Source of the DNA: Bacteroidales bacterium
GTDB lineage: Bacteria; Bacteroidota; Bacteroidia; Bacteroidales; P3
DNA: 64,000 nucleotides
Assembly: GCA_017480245.1 (NCBI GenBank)
Contig: JAFVBA010000010.1
Coordinates: 62,001-126,000 of the forward strand
Reading direction: 5' to 3'
Shown here: positions 42,594 through 50,821 of the stretch, in pieces
Layout of the letters: every line of letters starts with the position of its first letter
Position numbering within the stretch: position 1 is the first letter of the stretch
Translations under genes and position numbers: made by a program
The notes under the pieces: generated by a model
Told to the model about the DNA's origin: nothing
The model's input: only the letters and a program-made list of their open reading frames with translations
Databases searched by the model: none

Positions 42594-44771
42594 ATGGCTA
42601 TAATTGGTAGAATTAGAAAGAGAGGAGGATTGGCGGTAACTATCGTCGCAATTGCTATCCTTGCGTTTATTTTCAGTGATTTACTTACACGTAACAGAGG
42701 AGAAGGTATGCCTACAAAGGTGGCTTCTATCGACAAAATGGACATTAATATCAATGAATTCAATTCCCGCAGTGAGATGTCCGAAAATGAAATGCGTAAC
42801 AGAATGCCTGAAGGAAAGATGACTCAAGAACAATCTTTTCAAACTAAGATTATGGCTTTCCAACAGCTTGTAAGCGAAAAACTTCTTAACAGAGAATGCA
42901 ACAATTTGGGAATTACTGTCGGTGAAGACGAATTAAACGATATGTTTTTGGGAACTTTTGTTTCCAACGTCGCACGTCAGCAATTTACAGACCCTACTAC
43001 CGGTCAGTATAACGCACAAACAGTCCGTCAAATCATGTCTCAATATGATAAAATGCAACCTGAACAACAGGCAGCTTGGCAAGAGATGAGACGTAACGCA
43101 ATCAATGAACGTATTCAGCAAAAATATGGTATGGTATTGGCAAAAAGTTTTTATATGCCTAAGGCTATGGCAAAACATTTGAGTGATGTTTATGACCAAA
43201 CGGCAGATACGCGTTATGCAGTCCTACCTTATGCTTCTATTGATGATAATCAAATAAAGGTTACAGACAAAGATTTTGAAAAATATTACAACGAGCATAA
43301 AAATCAATTCTTCACAGCAGACGAAAGCAGAGAGATTGAATTTGTTAAGTTTGACGTTCAACCGTCTCCTGCAGATATTAAAGCAATAAATGATTCTGTT
43401 GTTTCTTTATTTGAAGAAATGCAAACAACATCAAACGAAGAAATGGAAGCTTTCGTATCTTCTGTTTCCGATGTTAAGTATGACAGTTCTTATTACAAAC
43501 GTTCCGACCGTGCAGTTTCAATGTATTTCCCGGATTCTTTACTTGCCGGCAAAGGTGCGGGAAGTTATCTTACTCCTCGCCAAGTCGGCAACAATTGGGT
43601 GATGGGAAAAATTCTTAATGAACAATCCCGTCCAGATTCAGTTAAATTTTCTGTTATTGCAGTCTTCAATAATAAAGTAGGTGCTGAACAAATCAAACGT
43701 ACTCCTGAACAAGAAAAAGCTGTTGTGGATTCTTTGTATGCAGTTATTAGCAAAGACAGTAAATTATTTGAAGAAAATGTTGCTAAATTCTCAGATGACC
43801 CTAATACTAAGGACAATTTCGGTGATAATGGTTGGGTATTAGACGGTCAGATTATGGAAGATATGTTCCAACAGATGATTGCAACTCCTGTTAATGGAGT
43901 TTTCGTGTATAATCGTCCGGATGGAGTAGGTGATTACATTATTAAAGTTACCGACAAAACTGAATTGCAACCTAAAGTAAGAATTGCACACGTTGTTATG
44001 GGAATCCGCCCTTCAGAGAAAACAATTAATGATGTTAAGGACAAAGCAAATATTTTCCTTTCCAAAGCTAAAGACCTTACTGCATTGGAAGCACAGGCTC
44101 AAAAAGAAAATCTTAATGTCAATACTTCATATATCGGGCAAATGTCTTATCAATTAGACGGTACTCCTTATGCTCGTGAAGTTGTTTCTTGGGCTTACGG
44201 CAAGAAAGTCAAAGAAGGCGAAGTCGCTCCTGAGATTTACGAATTGCCAGACGTTGATAATTTCCGCGATATGTTTGTTGTAGTTGGTTTGAAATCCATT
44301 CAACAGAAAGGAATCATACCATTGGAGACTTTAAAGAAGGATCAAGGATTTGAACGTTTGGTTAAGATAGAGAAAAAAGCAGAGCAATTACTTGCAAAGG
44401 CTGACGGAATATTGAAGAGTGAGAAAACAATAGAAGGATATGCAGCAAAAGTAGGCGTAGAAGTTGATACAGTTTTGGCAGTTGATTTTTCAACACCTTA
44501 TTATGGCAAAGCGGGTGCTGAAATGAAAGTTATCGGGGCGGTAAGTGCTGCAAAAAACAAAGGTTTGACGAAATCTATCAAAGGTTCTAACGGAGTTTAT
44601 GTAGTAAGTGTCGATAATATTTCAAAGCGTGCTACAAAAGAAGACGTTAATATGATACGTCAGCAATACCAAATGAGAATGAACCAGCGAATGAACCAAT
44701 TATCTCCTATCGGAGTTTTGTATGAAATGGCTGATGTGGATAATTATTTTGTAAGATACATTAGTAAGTAA
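42594..44771 (+). CDS. PpiD/SurA-like periplasmic folding protein (peptidylprolyl isomerase)
   Basis: A 725-aa protein with one N-terminal membrane anchor (GGLAVTIVAIAILAFIFSDLL, about 11-31) and a large periplasmic part. A SurA-type N-terminal chaperone helix bundle (about 40-220) is followed by a parvulin-like domain (about 330-455; FGDNGWVLDGQIMEDMF is the parvulin GxxGW motif) and a second PPIC-like region (about 460-580). This resembles PpiD of E. coli, which helps outer membrane proteins leave the Sec channel. It is a single gene with its own promoter and terminator. Confidence 0.9.
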   Translation: MAIIGRIRKRGGLAVTIVAIAILAFIFSDLLTRNRGEGMPTKVASIDKMDININEFNSRSEMSENEMRNRMPEGKMTQEQSFQTKIMAFQQLVSEKLLNRECNNLGITVGEDELNDMFLGTFVSNVARQQFTDPTTGQYNAQTVRQIMSQYDKMQPEQQAAWQEMRRNAINERIQQKYGMVLAKSFYMPKAMAKHLSDVYDQTADTRYAVLPYASIDDNQIKVTDKDFEKYYNEHKNQFFTADESREIEFVKFDVQPSPADIKAINDSVVSLFEEMQTTSNEEMEAFVSSVSDVKYDSSYYKRSDRAVSMYFPDSLLAGKGAGSYLTPRQVGNNWVMGKILNEQSRPDSVKFSVIAVFNNKVGAEQIKRTPEQEKAVVDSLYAVISKDSKLFEENVAKFSDDPNTKDNFGDNGWVLDGQIMEDMFQQMIATPVNGVFVYNRPDGVGDYIIKVTDKTELQPKVRIAHVVMGIRPSEKTINDVKDKANIFLSKAKDLTALEAQAQKENLNVNTSYIGQMSYQLDGTPYAREVVSWAYGKKVKEGEVAPEIYELPDVDNFRDMFVVVGLKSIQQKGIIPLETLKKDQGFERLVKIEKKAEQLLAKADGILKSEKTIEGYAAKVGVEVDTVLAVDFSTPYYGKAGAEMKVIGAVSAAKNKGLTKSIKGSNGVYVVSVDNISKRATKEDVNMIRQQYQMRMNQRMNQLSPIGVLYEMADVDNYFVRYISK

Positions 44772-44795
44772 ATTTAATCTTTGTTTTATATAAAT

Positions 44796-44829
44796 AAAGT
44801 GCGGAATAAATAAAATAATTCCGCACTTT
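44796..44829 (+). terminator. Terminator after the PpiD/SurA-like gene
   Basis: AAAGTGCGGAA (44796-44806) pairs perfectly with TTCCGCACTTT (44819-44829) around a 12-nt A-rich loop; a T tract is short (GCTATTTGTTTT). It also faces the minus-strand micropeptide gene. Confidence 0.75.
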
Positions 44830-44849
44830 GCTATTTGTTTTGGCTTTTT

Positions 44850-44939
44850 CTACACTGTTAATGCTAAAATTAACGTTGCGAGTATGCCTAAGGATGCCAA
44901 AACAATAATAATCTTATCTGTCAAACGTAAATTTTTCAT
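44850..44939 (-). CDS. 29-aa single-helix membrane peptide at the end of the GntR-ABC operon
   Basis: Minus-strand translation: MKNLRLTDKIIIVLASLGIL then ATLILALTV-stop. It has a basic N terminus (K2, R5, K9) followed by about 20 hydrophobic residues, a clear single transmembrane helix with predicted N-in topology. Its ATG shares one base with the TAA of the GntR gene (TAATG), a tight arrangement that usually means translational coupling. It would be missed by normal length cut-offs. It may modulate the ABC exporter; that is inference from position only. Confidence 0.65.
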   Translation of the reverse strand: MKNLRLTDKIIIVLASLGILATLILALTV

Positions 44940-45301
44940 TATTTCTCTCCTTCCTTGTTTAGTATTTCCACTAATTGTTGCGGGGTTATGCCGAGTAGTG
45001 CCATCGTATTTTTCAAAACAGGCACAAATTCGCTCAAAAACTGCTCTTCTTTCTGAGACTTGATAATATCCACAGCCTCTTTGGTAACAAAATATCCCAT
45101 ACCGCGCTTTTGATATATGATATTCTCCCTTGCCAATACCTCTATGGTGTGCATAGATGTATTGTTATTTACCTCAAAGGTGGCAGCCAATTCCCTTACT
45201 GACGGTATTTTGTCATCAATTTGCAATTTCCCGTCAATGATACGGCTTTTTATCTCATCGGCAAGTTGAATAAATATAGGTTTATTACTGACTGCTAACA
45301 T
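44939..45301 (-). CDS. GntR family transcriptional regulator, YtrA subfamily
   Basis: A 120-aa regulator with an N-terminal winged helix (IFIQLADEIKSRIIDGKLQIDDKIPSVRELAATFEVN at about 8-45, then TIEVLARENIIYQKRGMGYFV) and a short helical tail of about 40 residues instead of a ligand domain. That size defines the YtrA type, usually encoded with ABC exporters and controlling its own operon in response to cell-wall-active agents. Here it lies last but one behind the ABC genes, consistent with autoregulation. No palindromic operator was identified. Confidence 0.92.
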   Translation of the reverse strand: MLAVSNKPIFIQLADEIKSRIIDGKLQIDDKIPSVRELAATFEVNNNTSMHTIEVLARENIIYQKRGMGYFVTKEAVDIIKSQKEEQFLSEFVPVLKNTMALLGITPQQLVEILNKEGEK

Positions 45302-45303
45302 AA

Positions 45304-46038
45304 CTACGCCCTTTCTTCAATTAATCTGCGCCAAGCCATCCACAAAGTGAAGACTGTCCATAATATTGTCCAACAATAAGTCATTCCAATGCTTAGATTT
45401 TTTTCGTATCCGAACAAAGAGCCTTCCAAAAATACGGAACCGTGATTTTTACATAGTACAATAGTAATAAACAATATTGTCAGAACGGCTGTATAGGTGA
45501 ATATAAACACGCAAGTTTTCAAAAGTCTGTACTTTTTGAAGTAAATGGCTCCGAAAAACATTACTGCAAGCCAATCAATAAAGTTAAGAATTGTCAAAAA
45601 TTCCAATTTACTCCAAGATATGTTTATCATATCGCAGGAGAATTTCAATACAAAACTCTCAGAACCATAAACGATATTGGCAATAAGGCTTCCGAAATAC
45701 AAACCTATGCATTCAGTAACAAATATTGCTATCGGAGTGAAGATAAATACGAACAGAAAATCCGTAAAATACTTTTCCGTTTGGGTTGCAGGTAAATTAA
45801 TCTGAAATACTCTGTCTTTCTTGTCTTTATATTCCATAAAAGGAATAAAACCTGCGCAAACAGTCCAAGCAAATGCGAATATATACCAAAAGCCTTGTGC
45901 AAACAACCCTTTCAGTAGGTAATTCATAACTACATTAATAGCAAAGAATGTAATCGATGCCGCTAAATATGTTTTCTTGTAAGTATAGAACTTACGGACT
46001 GTAAGATTAAAAAATCTTTGAAAAGAAAATGTTGTCAT
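45304..46038 (-). CDS. ABC transporter permease-like membrane protein
   Basis: A 244-aa protein with six predicted transmembrane helices (first near 19-40, last near 217-236). No sequence family beyond ABC-2-like membrane subunits is clear. It starts 2 bases after the preceding permease. The ABC ATPase, this protein and the next one probably make one heteromeric exporter. Confidence 0.75.
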   Translation of the reverse strand: MTTFSFQRFFNLTVRKFYTYKKTYLAASITFFAINVVMNYLLKGLFAQGFWYIFAFAWTVCAGFIPFMEYKDKKDRVFQINLPATQTEKYFTDFLFVFIFTPIAIFVTECIGLYFGSLIANIVYGSESFVLKFSCDMINISWSKLEFLTILNFIDWLAVMFFGAIYFKKYRLLKTCVFIFTYTAVLTILFITIVLCKNHGSVFLEGSLFGYEKNLSIGMTYCWTILWTVFTLWMAWRRLIEERA

Positions 46039-46040
46039 AA

Positions 46041-46778
46041 CTAAGCCCTTTCTCTTTTTAAAGTAATAAATGAACCGAATAAAAACGCAATTGCCACAAG
46101 CGGATATACTACGTATGCCGCCGTATTGCTGAATAGTTGAGGCAATATGCCACTTTCATAAACTCCCAACATAAAAGGCACTGCCAATACTACAGGAATA
46201 AGAACTGCAGCCATACCTACCAATTGCAATTTCTCGTTTTTTATCAACAAAGACACAAACAGCGAAAATGAAGTGGCAGCAAAAAACAATGAAACTGTAA
46301 TTGGAGTTACATACAATGAAACCCTGCTCCAATCATAAGCCCAAATAAAATTGCCATGGAATAATCCGCTGCCTAAACCCTGCCCCAAATAAAATCCTAT
46401 TGCACTGCTACAAATATAATGTATAGGAAGAACAATCAAAGATATAATGGCAAAAGCCAAAAACTTCTCCGTAGTGGTTGCAGGTTGCAATATGGCAAAA
46501 CCTCTGTTGATTTTCTTGCAATGCTCCCTTGTCATAACAAACGGCCATATCAAAGTAAATACCGCACCATACACCATACCGTTTACATTGCTCTCATAGG
46601 AGTAAAAATCTGTGCTTCGCAAAATTCCCATTGAGAATGCAAAAAGCAGAAACCACAAGTAAAAATAGTATGATGACGATTGCCACGACTTTCTTTTACC
46701 TCCGAAGTCCGAAGGTATGGCATAAGGTATAATCAAACCTCTTTTTATTAAATAGTATATGCGTTTTACTGAGTTCAT
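46041..46778 (-). CDS. ABC transporter permease-like membrane protein
   Basis: A 245-aa six-helix protein, similar in size and layout to its neighbour (both end in a short Arg/Glu tail ERA), suggesting an old duplication. Hydrophobic segments include WFLLFAFSMGIL near 42-53, AVFTLIWPFVM and VGMAAVLIPVVLAVPFMLGVY. Part of the exporter encoded with the ATPase 10 bases upstream. Confidence 0.75.
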   Translation of the reverse strand: MNSVKRIYYLIKRGLIIPYAIPSDFGGKRKSWQSSSYYFYLWFLLFAFSMGILRSTDFYSYESNVNGMVYGAVFTLIWPFVMTREHCKKINRGFAILQPATTTEKFLAFAIISLIVLPIHYICSSAIGFYLGQGLGSGLFHGNFIWAYDWSRVSLYVTPITVSLFFAATSFSLFVSLLIKNEKLQLVGMAAVLIPVVLAVPFMLGVYESGILPQLFSNTAAYVVYPLVAIAFLFGSFITLKRERA

Positions 46779-46787
46779 TGGTGAAAA

Positions 46788-47630
46788 CTATTTGATGTTA
46801 AACGTTTTTGCAAACAATTCTTTTGATTGGAATGCAGCGTTAAACAACAATTCTACATCCAAGTTGCTTTCCTCGTTGGCAGTGTTAAGTCTTACTATTT
46901 GGTCTCCTGCAACTGACGGCTCTCGGTAAAGAACAGTGTCAGGGGATTCGTTTCCTGTTGCAATACCGAAGTACAATTTTTGGGTTATTTCACTATCGGC
47001 AGCGTTTAACAGCAGATTCTCGTTATTCAATATTACAACCGAATCCAAAATGTTCTGTAAATCCCTCGCCTGGTGGGTACTTATGATTATCAAGCGTTCA
47101 TCGTTCATTCTCAAACGCAAAATCTTTCTCAAAGTTGCCTTAGTCGGAATATCCAATCCGTTGGTCGGCTCGTCCATCAATAGTAATTTGGTATTGACTG
47201 CCAATGCAAATGAAATAAATACTTTCTTTCTTGTACCGAAACTCAACTTGTCTATACGTTCTTTAAGTTCTGTTATCTCAAATTCGGCTAAATACTTGAC
47301 AAAGTCCTCATGTGAGAAAGCAGGATAGAAAACCGCATTGACTTTCTCAAATTTCGCAATACTCAATGTCGTTTCGGGAACTTCTTCATTAAGTAAGAAT
47401 ATATTTTGAAGGAAATTCAACTGTCTTTTGTGCGGAATATATCCCATTACATTCACCGTTCCTTCCACCGGAAACTGCAATCCTGCAATCAAATGCAACA
47501 ATGTACTTTTTCCCACTCCGTTTTTGCCGAGCAAACCCGTTATTCTGCCCGCACGGAAATTCATTGTTATGTCTTTTAACACCTGATGATTTCTCTTGTA
47601 GTAGAAATCCAAATTCTTTATCTCTATCAT
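46788..47630 (-). CDS. ABC transporter ATP-binding protein
   Basis: A 280-aa ATPase starting at ATG 47630 (an in-frame TTG 30 bases upstream is less likely). Walker A is GLLGKNGVGKST near 33-44, the signature LSFGTRKKVFISFAL near 134-148 and Walker B LLLMDEPTNGLDI near 154-166, with the switch His in STHQARD. The signature reads LSFGT rather than LSGGQ, a common variant in YtrB/bacitracin-type exporters. A C-terminal extension of about 70 residues is present. Co-regulation with the YtrA-type GntR protein supports a YtrBC-like exporter. Confidence 0.9.
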   Translation of the reverse strand: MIEIKNLDFYYKRNHQVLKDITMNFRAGRITGLLGKNGVGKSTLLHLIAGLQFPVEGTVNVMGYIPHKRQLNFLQNIFLLNEEVPETTLSIAKFEKVNAVFYPAFSHEDFVKYLAEFEITELKERIDKLSFGTRKKVFISFALAVNTKLLLMDEPTNGLDIPTKATLRKILRLRMNDERLIIISTHQARDLQNILDSVVILNNENLLLNAADSEITQKLYFGIATGNESPDTVLYREPSVAGDQIVRLNTANEESNLDVELLFNAAFQSKELFAKTFNIK

Positions 47631-47687
47631 AATATTGTATTTTGTTAATTTGTTTCTCAATCTTCTATTTTATAGGATTTATATGTC

Positions 47688-50204
47688 CTATCTGCCCATA
47701 GGAGTTCCCTGTCCGCTGCCGACATTGCTCTCTCCGCTTTTTCTGTCTTCCATATCATCGGACTGAATCTTCTTAAGGGTATTATTATTTGCAGATTTAC
47801 CGAAATTATAACTCAAGTTGAAAGTCAATTGAGGTCTTTGCCAACACATGTTTCCTTCCATTTTGTAGTTATTGTAGTGTGTTGCTATCGTGAAATCACG
47901 TCTTGGGAACTGATCTACACCAAGAGAAACTTTCAATGCCTTATTCAAGAAATCTTTTGAAATACTTGCTGAAAGCATCAACATATTTCCGAATTCTCCT
48001 CCCATTTCTACTCCTCCTGTCATGTAGAAACAAGACAAAGACAACTTACTTTTCCAAAAGAAATCAATTGCCAACGACTGCCAAGTCATAAAAGAAAATT
48101 TCTCTATGTTGGTTTTCAACAGTTCATCGTCTGCTTTCATCTGTTGCCAGCCGCCTTGCATCCACAAAGTCCATTCAACAGGTCCTAATGGCAACATTGA
48201 GGATAATCCGAGTGTGAAATTTTGGTCGTAACCTACGTTATAAGGTTTTTGAGTTATCTTCAAAGGATTGTACTGAGTCATCATAACTTGGTTGATTGAG
48301 TTGTTGTTGTAATAATACGAAGCCGTAAGGAATACCATATAGTGAAAAGCGTAATTAACGTCTATCTTGTGAGTGTATTCAGGGTCTAAAAGAGGATTAC
48401 CCGCCGTGTAGTTATAATCGGATTGCTTAACCTCAAACGGATTAAGCGAGTTGTAGTCAGGACGGGAGATTCTGTAAGAATAAGTTACCGAAAGATTATC
48501 CATTTGTCCCACACGGTAGTTAATATTCAAGTTAGGAAACAGATTAAAATAGTTATCATCGTGCTTTTCCGCCGTTGCTTTCTGTTCAATGGAAGTAAAA
48601 GTGTGTTCAAAACGCAATCCTGCACGCATAGATAACTTATCGGTGAATTTATCCGAGAAACAAAGGTATGCAGCATTGACATTTTCTTTGTATTTCAAAT
48701 GATTGGTACGGTTATTATCCACTGCATCATTTTGATATGCCTTAAAATCATTATCAACCAACGCCAAACGGCTTTTAACTCCGTATTCCAAAGACATTTT
48801 TGCGCTTAGAGGTTGATTAACGTCAAATTTGAAAGCGTAAGATGAATATTCGTTATCGGCATCATTGAACAGATTTTCACTGTTTAGCAAACTGCCGAAA
48901 TTACCCGTGAAATAGTCGGTAACACTTGTGGATTTGTTGTAAGAATTGTTGTGATTGAAATCAAAAGAAGCAGAATACAGACCGCCTAATGTGTCAAACT
49001 TGTGGTTATAATACACGCTGCCCATATAATCACTGGATTTGTTATCCATTTTGCTGTCTATGGAATAAGAAGACTGGATGCTGTTATATGGATTTTTGGA
49101 GAGAGTGTATTTTTGAGGGTCTTTTTCAAATTCAGGCATCTTATGACCGCTGTAAGTAAGCATAACTCCGACAGAATTGTTGTCATTGATTTTGTAATCT
49201 GCCGATATGTTAGCGTTATAGGAGCGGAATTTGTTTTTCATTGCGAATTCGTCAGCGTGTATAAAGGTAGTATCACCTGTATTGTCCCAAAGATACTGAC
49301 TCATCTCCATAGTAGTTCGGCTGTTCATATATCCTATACCGCCGCCTGCCGTTATAGTCCATTTAGGTGTAACGTAGGAAAGCGAAATATTGTCAAAAGA
49401 TTTGAAATCTTCGTTAATACCGTTCCAAGATGACAAACTGCCCGAAAATCCTTCCGTCTGTTCTTTTGCCATTACGATATTGATAATTCCTGCAGTGCCT
49501 TCGGCCTCGTATTTTGAAGAAGGGGTGGTTATTGTCTCTATTTTGGCAACATTATTTGGCGACATACCTTTCAATATCGCCTTCATACTCTCGTAAGGAA
49601 TCCTTATATCTCTGCCGTCAAACTGAAACAAAATACCGCTTTGTCCTTGCAGAGTAATGTTTTCGTCTTTGTCTATCACAACTCCGGGAACTTTTCTGAG
49701 CATTTCAAAAACGTTTGCACTCGTTGCCGTCAAACCGTCATCAACATTCATTATTATTTTGTCGTTATCCATTTCTATTCTCGTCTGTTTGCCGATAATG
49801 GAAACTTCGCTTAGGTTTTCGGCATCAACATCCAAAAACACGCTACCTATATTAATAGTAGTACCTTCTTTTTTGTAATCTTCCGTATTGACAACAAAAA
49901 TATTGTCTTTGTAACCTAAAGAATTTATCTTCAGTACGGGATTCTTTACTTTGACAGGCAATGCAAACTCTCCCTCGGCGTCAGTTGTTACTCCGTTAAG
50001 CAGTTTTGCCAAAGAGGATGTGTCGCTCATCTGCATAACATTGGCAAACGCCATTACTTCGTTAGTTTTTCTGTCAAAAACTTTACCTTTGATTACAAGG
50101 TTTTGTGCATTTGCTATAGTGAAAGCAAACATCAAAACGGCAAACAATGAATATCTCACCGTTTTTCCCGTCAAACCCAAATTTAATTTACTGATTTTTC
50201 TCAT
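47688..50204 (-). CDS. Outer membrane beta-barrel receptor-like protein (OMP_b-brl_3 type)
   Basis: An 838-aa protein with signal peptide (to about 33), a carboxypeptidase-regulatory-like domain (about 36-115, LVIKGKVFDRKTNEVMAFAN), a plug (about 130-235; DGLTATSANVFEMLRKVPGV, ITTPSSKYEAEGTAGIINIV) and a large barrel of the outer membrane protein beta-barrel family found in Bacteroidota. These are TonB-receptor-like but often lack a TonB box. The C terminus is extended by about 30 residues (NNNTLKKIQSDDMEDRKSG). Lying 57 bases before the ABC ATPase, it probably leads the exporter operon, so it may be the outer membrane part of an efflux or stress system. Confidence 0.85.
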   Translation of the reverse strand: MRKISKLNLGLTGKTVRYSLFAVLMFAFTIANAQNLVIKGKVFDRKTNEVMAFANVMQMSDTSSLAKLLNGVTTDAEGEFALPVKVKNPVLKINSLGYKDNIFVVNTEDYKKEGTTINIGSVFLDVDAENLSEVSIIGKQTRIEMDNDKIIMNVDDGLTATSANVFEMLRKVPGVVIDKDENITLQGQSGILFQFDGRDIRIPYESMKAILKGMSPNNVAKIETITTPSSKYEAEGTAGIINIVMAKEQTEGFSGSLSSWNGINEDFKSFDNISLSYVTPKWTITAGGGIGYMNSRTTMEMSQYLWDNTGDTTFIHADEFAMKNKFRSYNANISADYKINDNNSVGVMLTYSGHKMPEFEKDPQKYTLSKNPYNSIQSSYSIDSKMDNKSSDYMGSVYYNHKFDTLGGLYSASFDFNHNNSYNKSTSVTDYFTGNFGSLLNSENLFNDADNEYSSYAFKFDVNQPLSAKMSLEYGVKSRLALVDNDFKAYQNDAVDNNRTNHLKYKENVNAAYLCFSDKFTDKLSMRAGLRFEHTFTSIEQKATAEKHDDNYFNLFPNLNINYRVGQMDNLSVTYSYRISRPDYNSLNPFEVKQSDYNYTAGNPLLDPEYTHKIDVNYAFHYMVFLTASYYYNNNSINQVMMTQYNPLKITQKPYNVGYDQNFTLGLSSMLPLGPVEWTLWMQGGWQQMKADDELLKTNIEKFSFMTWQSLAIDFFWKSKLSLSCFYMTGGVEMGGEFGNMLMLSASISKDFLNKALKVSLGVDQFPRRDFTIATHYNNYKMEGNMCWQRPQLTFNLSYNFGKSANNNTLKKIQSDDMEDRKSGESNVGSGQGTPMGR

Positions 50205-50250
50205 TTCTTTATTATTTATTAATGTTATTATCTATTTTAAAACTCCAATA

Positions 50251-50313
50251 CTACATCCTAAACTCTACATATTATATGCTACATGCTCCATTCTACATAC
50301 TACATACTACATA
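50251..50313 (-). repeat. Nine-unit heptad array upstream of the outer membrane receptor gene
   Basis: In perfect 7-bp register (plus reading): CTACATC, CTAAACT, CTACATA, TTATATG, CTACATG, CTCCATT, CTACATA, CTACATA, CTACATA. It mixes the CTACATA and CTAAACT unit types, showing that the two belong to one class. It lies inside the 5' leader of the receptor transcript, between the -7 box at 50347 and the ATG at 50204. Confidence 0.85.
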
Positions 50314-50346
50314 TTTATATTGGTGTATTAGTTTAGTAGTACAGTG

Positions 50347-50377
50347 CAAAGGTATAACACTTTTGAATACTGACAAA
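50347..50377 (-). promoter_or_regulatory. Promoter of the receptor-ABC-GntR operon (minus strand)
   Basis: Minus strand TTTG (50377-50374), 19-base spacer, TACCTTTG (50354-50347). It gives a leader of about 140 nt carrying the heptad array. Confidence 0.65.
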
Positions 50378-50560
50378 ACTTTTTCGCAAAAAAAGTGAAT
50401 AAATTTTGAATAAATTTTTATAAATTCTTAATTTTCAATAAAAAATCTAAAATAAAAATATTCTTTATCGCACATATAAACTTTATATTTCTTATTTATT
50501 TTATCAAATTCATTAATAATATTCGCCCTATTTCTTCTTTTTTCCGCCCTTTTTGAATTT

Positions 50561-50676
50561 TTCGCCGCCCTTTGCGGAAATAATTTAAAAAAAAGAGTTT
50601 TTTTACTACAAAAAAAGGGTTTTTTAGAGTCAAAAAAATAGTTTTTTTTTTAATTGTTTCCGCAAAGGGAGGCGAA
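50561..50676. repeat. Palindromic element, family C copy 1
   Basis: Arms 50561-50580 and 50657-50676 are inverted repeats with 19 of 20 matches (core GCCCTTTGCGGAAA). Between them are three A-run/3-base core/T-run mini-palindromes with cores GAG (50595), GGG (50617) and TAG (50639), exactly 22 bp apart and centred on the element midpoint. Weaker inverted sequence continues outside the arms (CCGCCCTTTT near 50544 and GCAAAGGGTG near 50683). It lies in the divergent gap between the receptor and the type B sorted protein. 50378-50520 contains only AT-rich sequence in which I see no feature. Confidence 0.8.
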
Positions 50677-50757
50677 AAGTCCGCAAAGGGTGTGGGTGTT
50701 TTAGTTAAGGGCAGAAAAAAAATGTTAAAAAAATGCATTTTTTTGAAAAAAAATTAA

Positions 50758-50765
50758 TATTTTTG
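50758..50765 (+). promoter_or_regulatory. -7 box (TATTTTTG) of the type B sorted protein gene
   Basis: TATTTTTG followed by CAAAAAAG, 56 bases before the ATG; no -33 box at the usual distance. Confidence 0.5.
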
Positions 50766-50821
50766 CAAAAAAGATATAAAATTTGTGTCTTAGCCACAGA
50801 ACAAATTAAATTTTTACGACA

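Noticed and set aside
44796..44829. Third copy of the family B element (shared AAAGTGC)
   Set aside because: Only seven bases agree with the family B arm; it is a normal terminator with a 12-nt loop.
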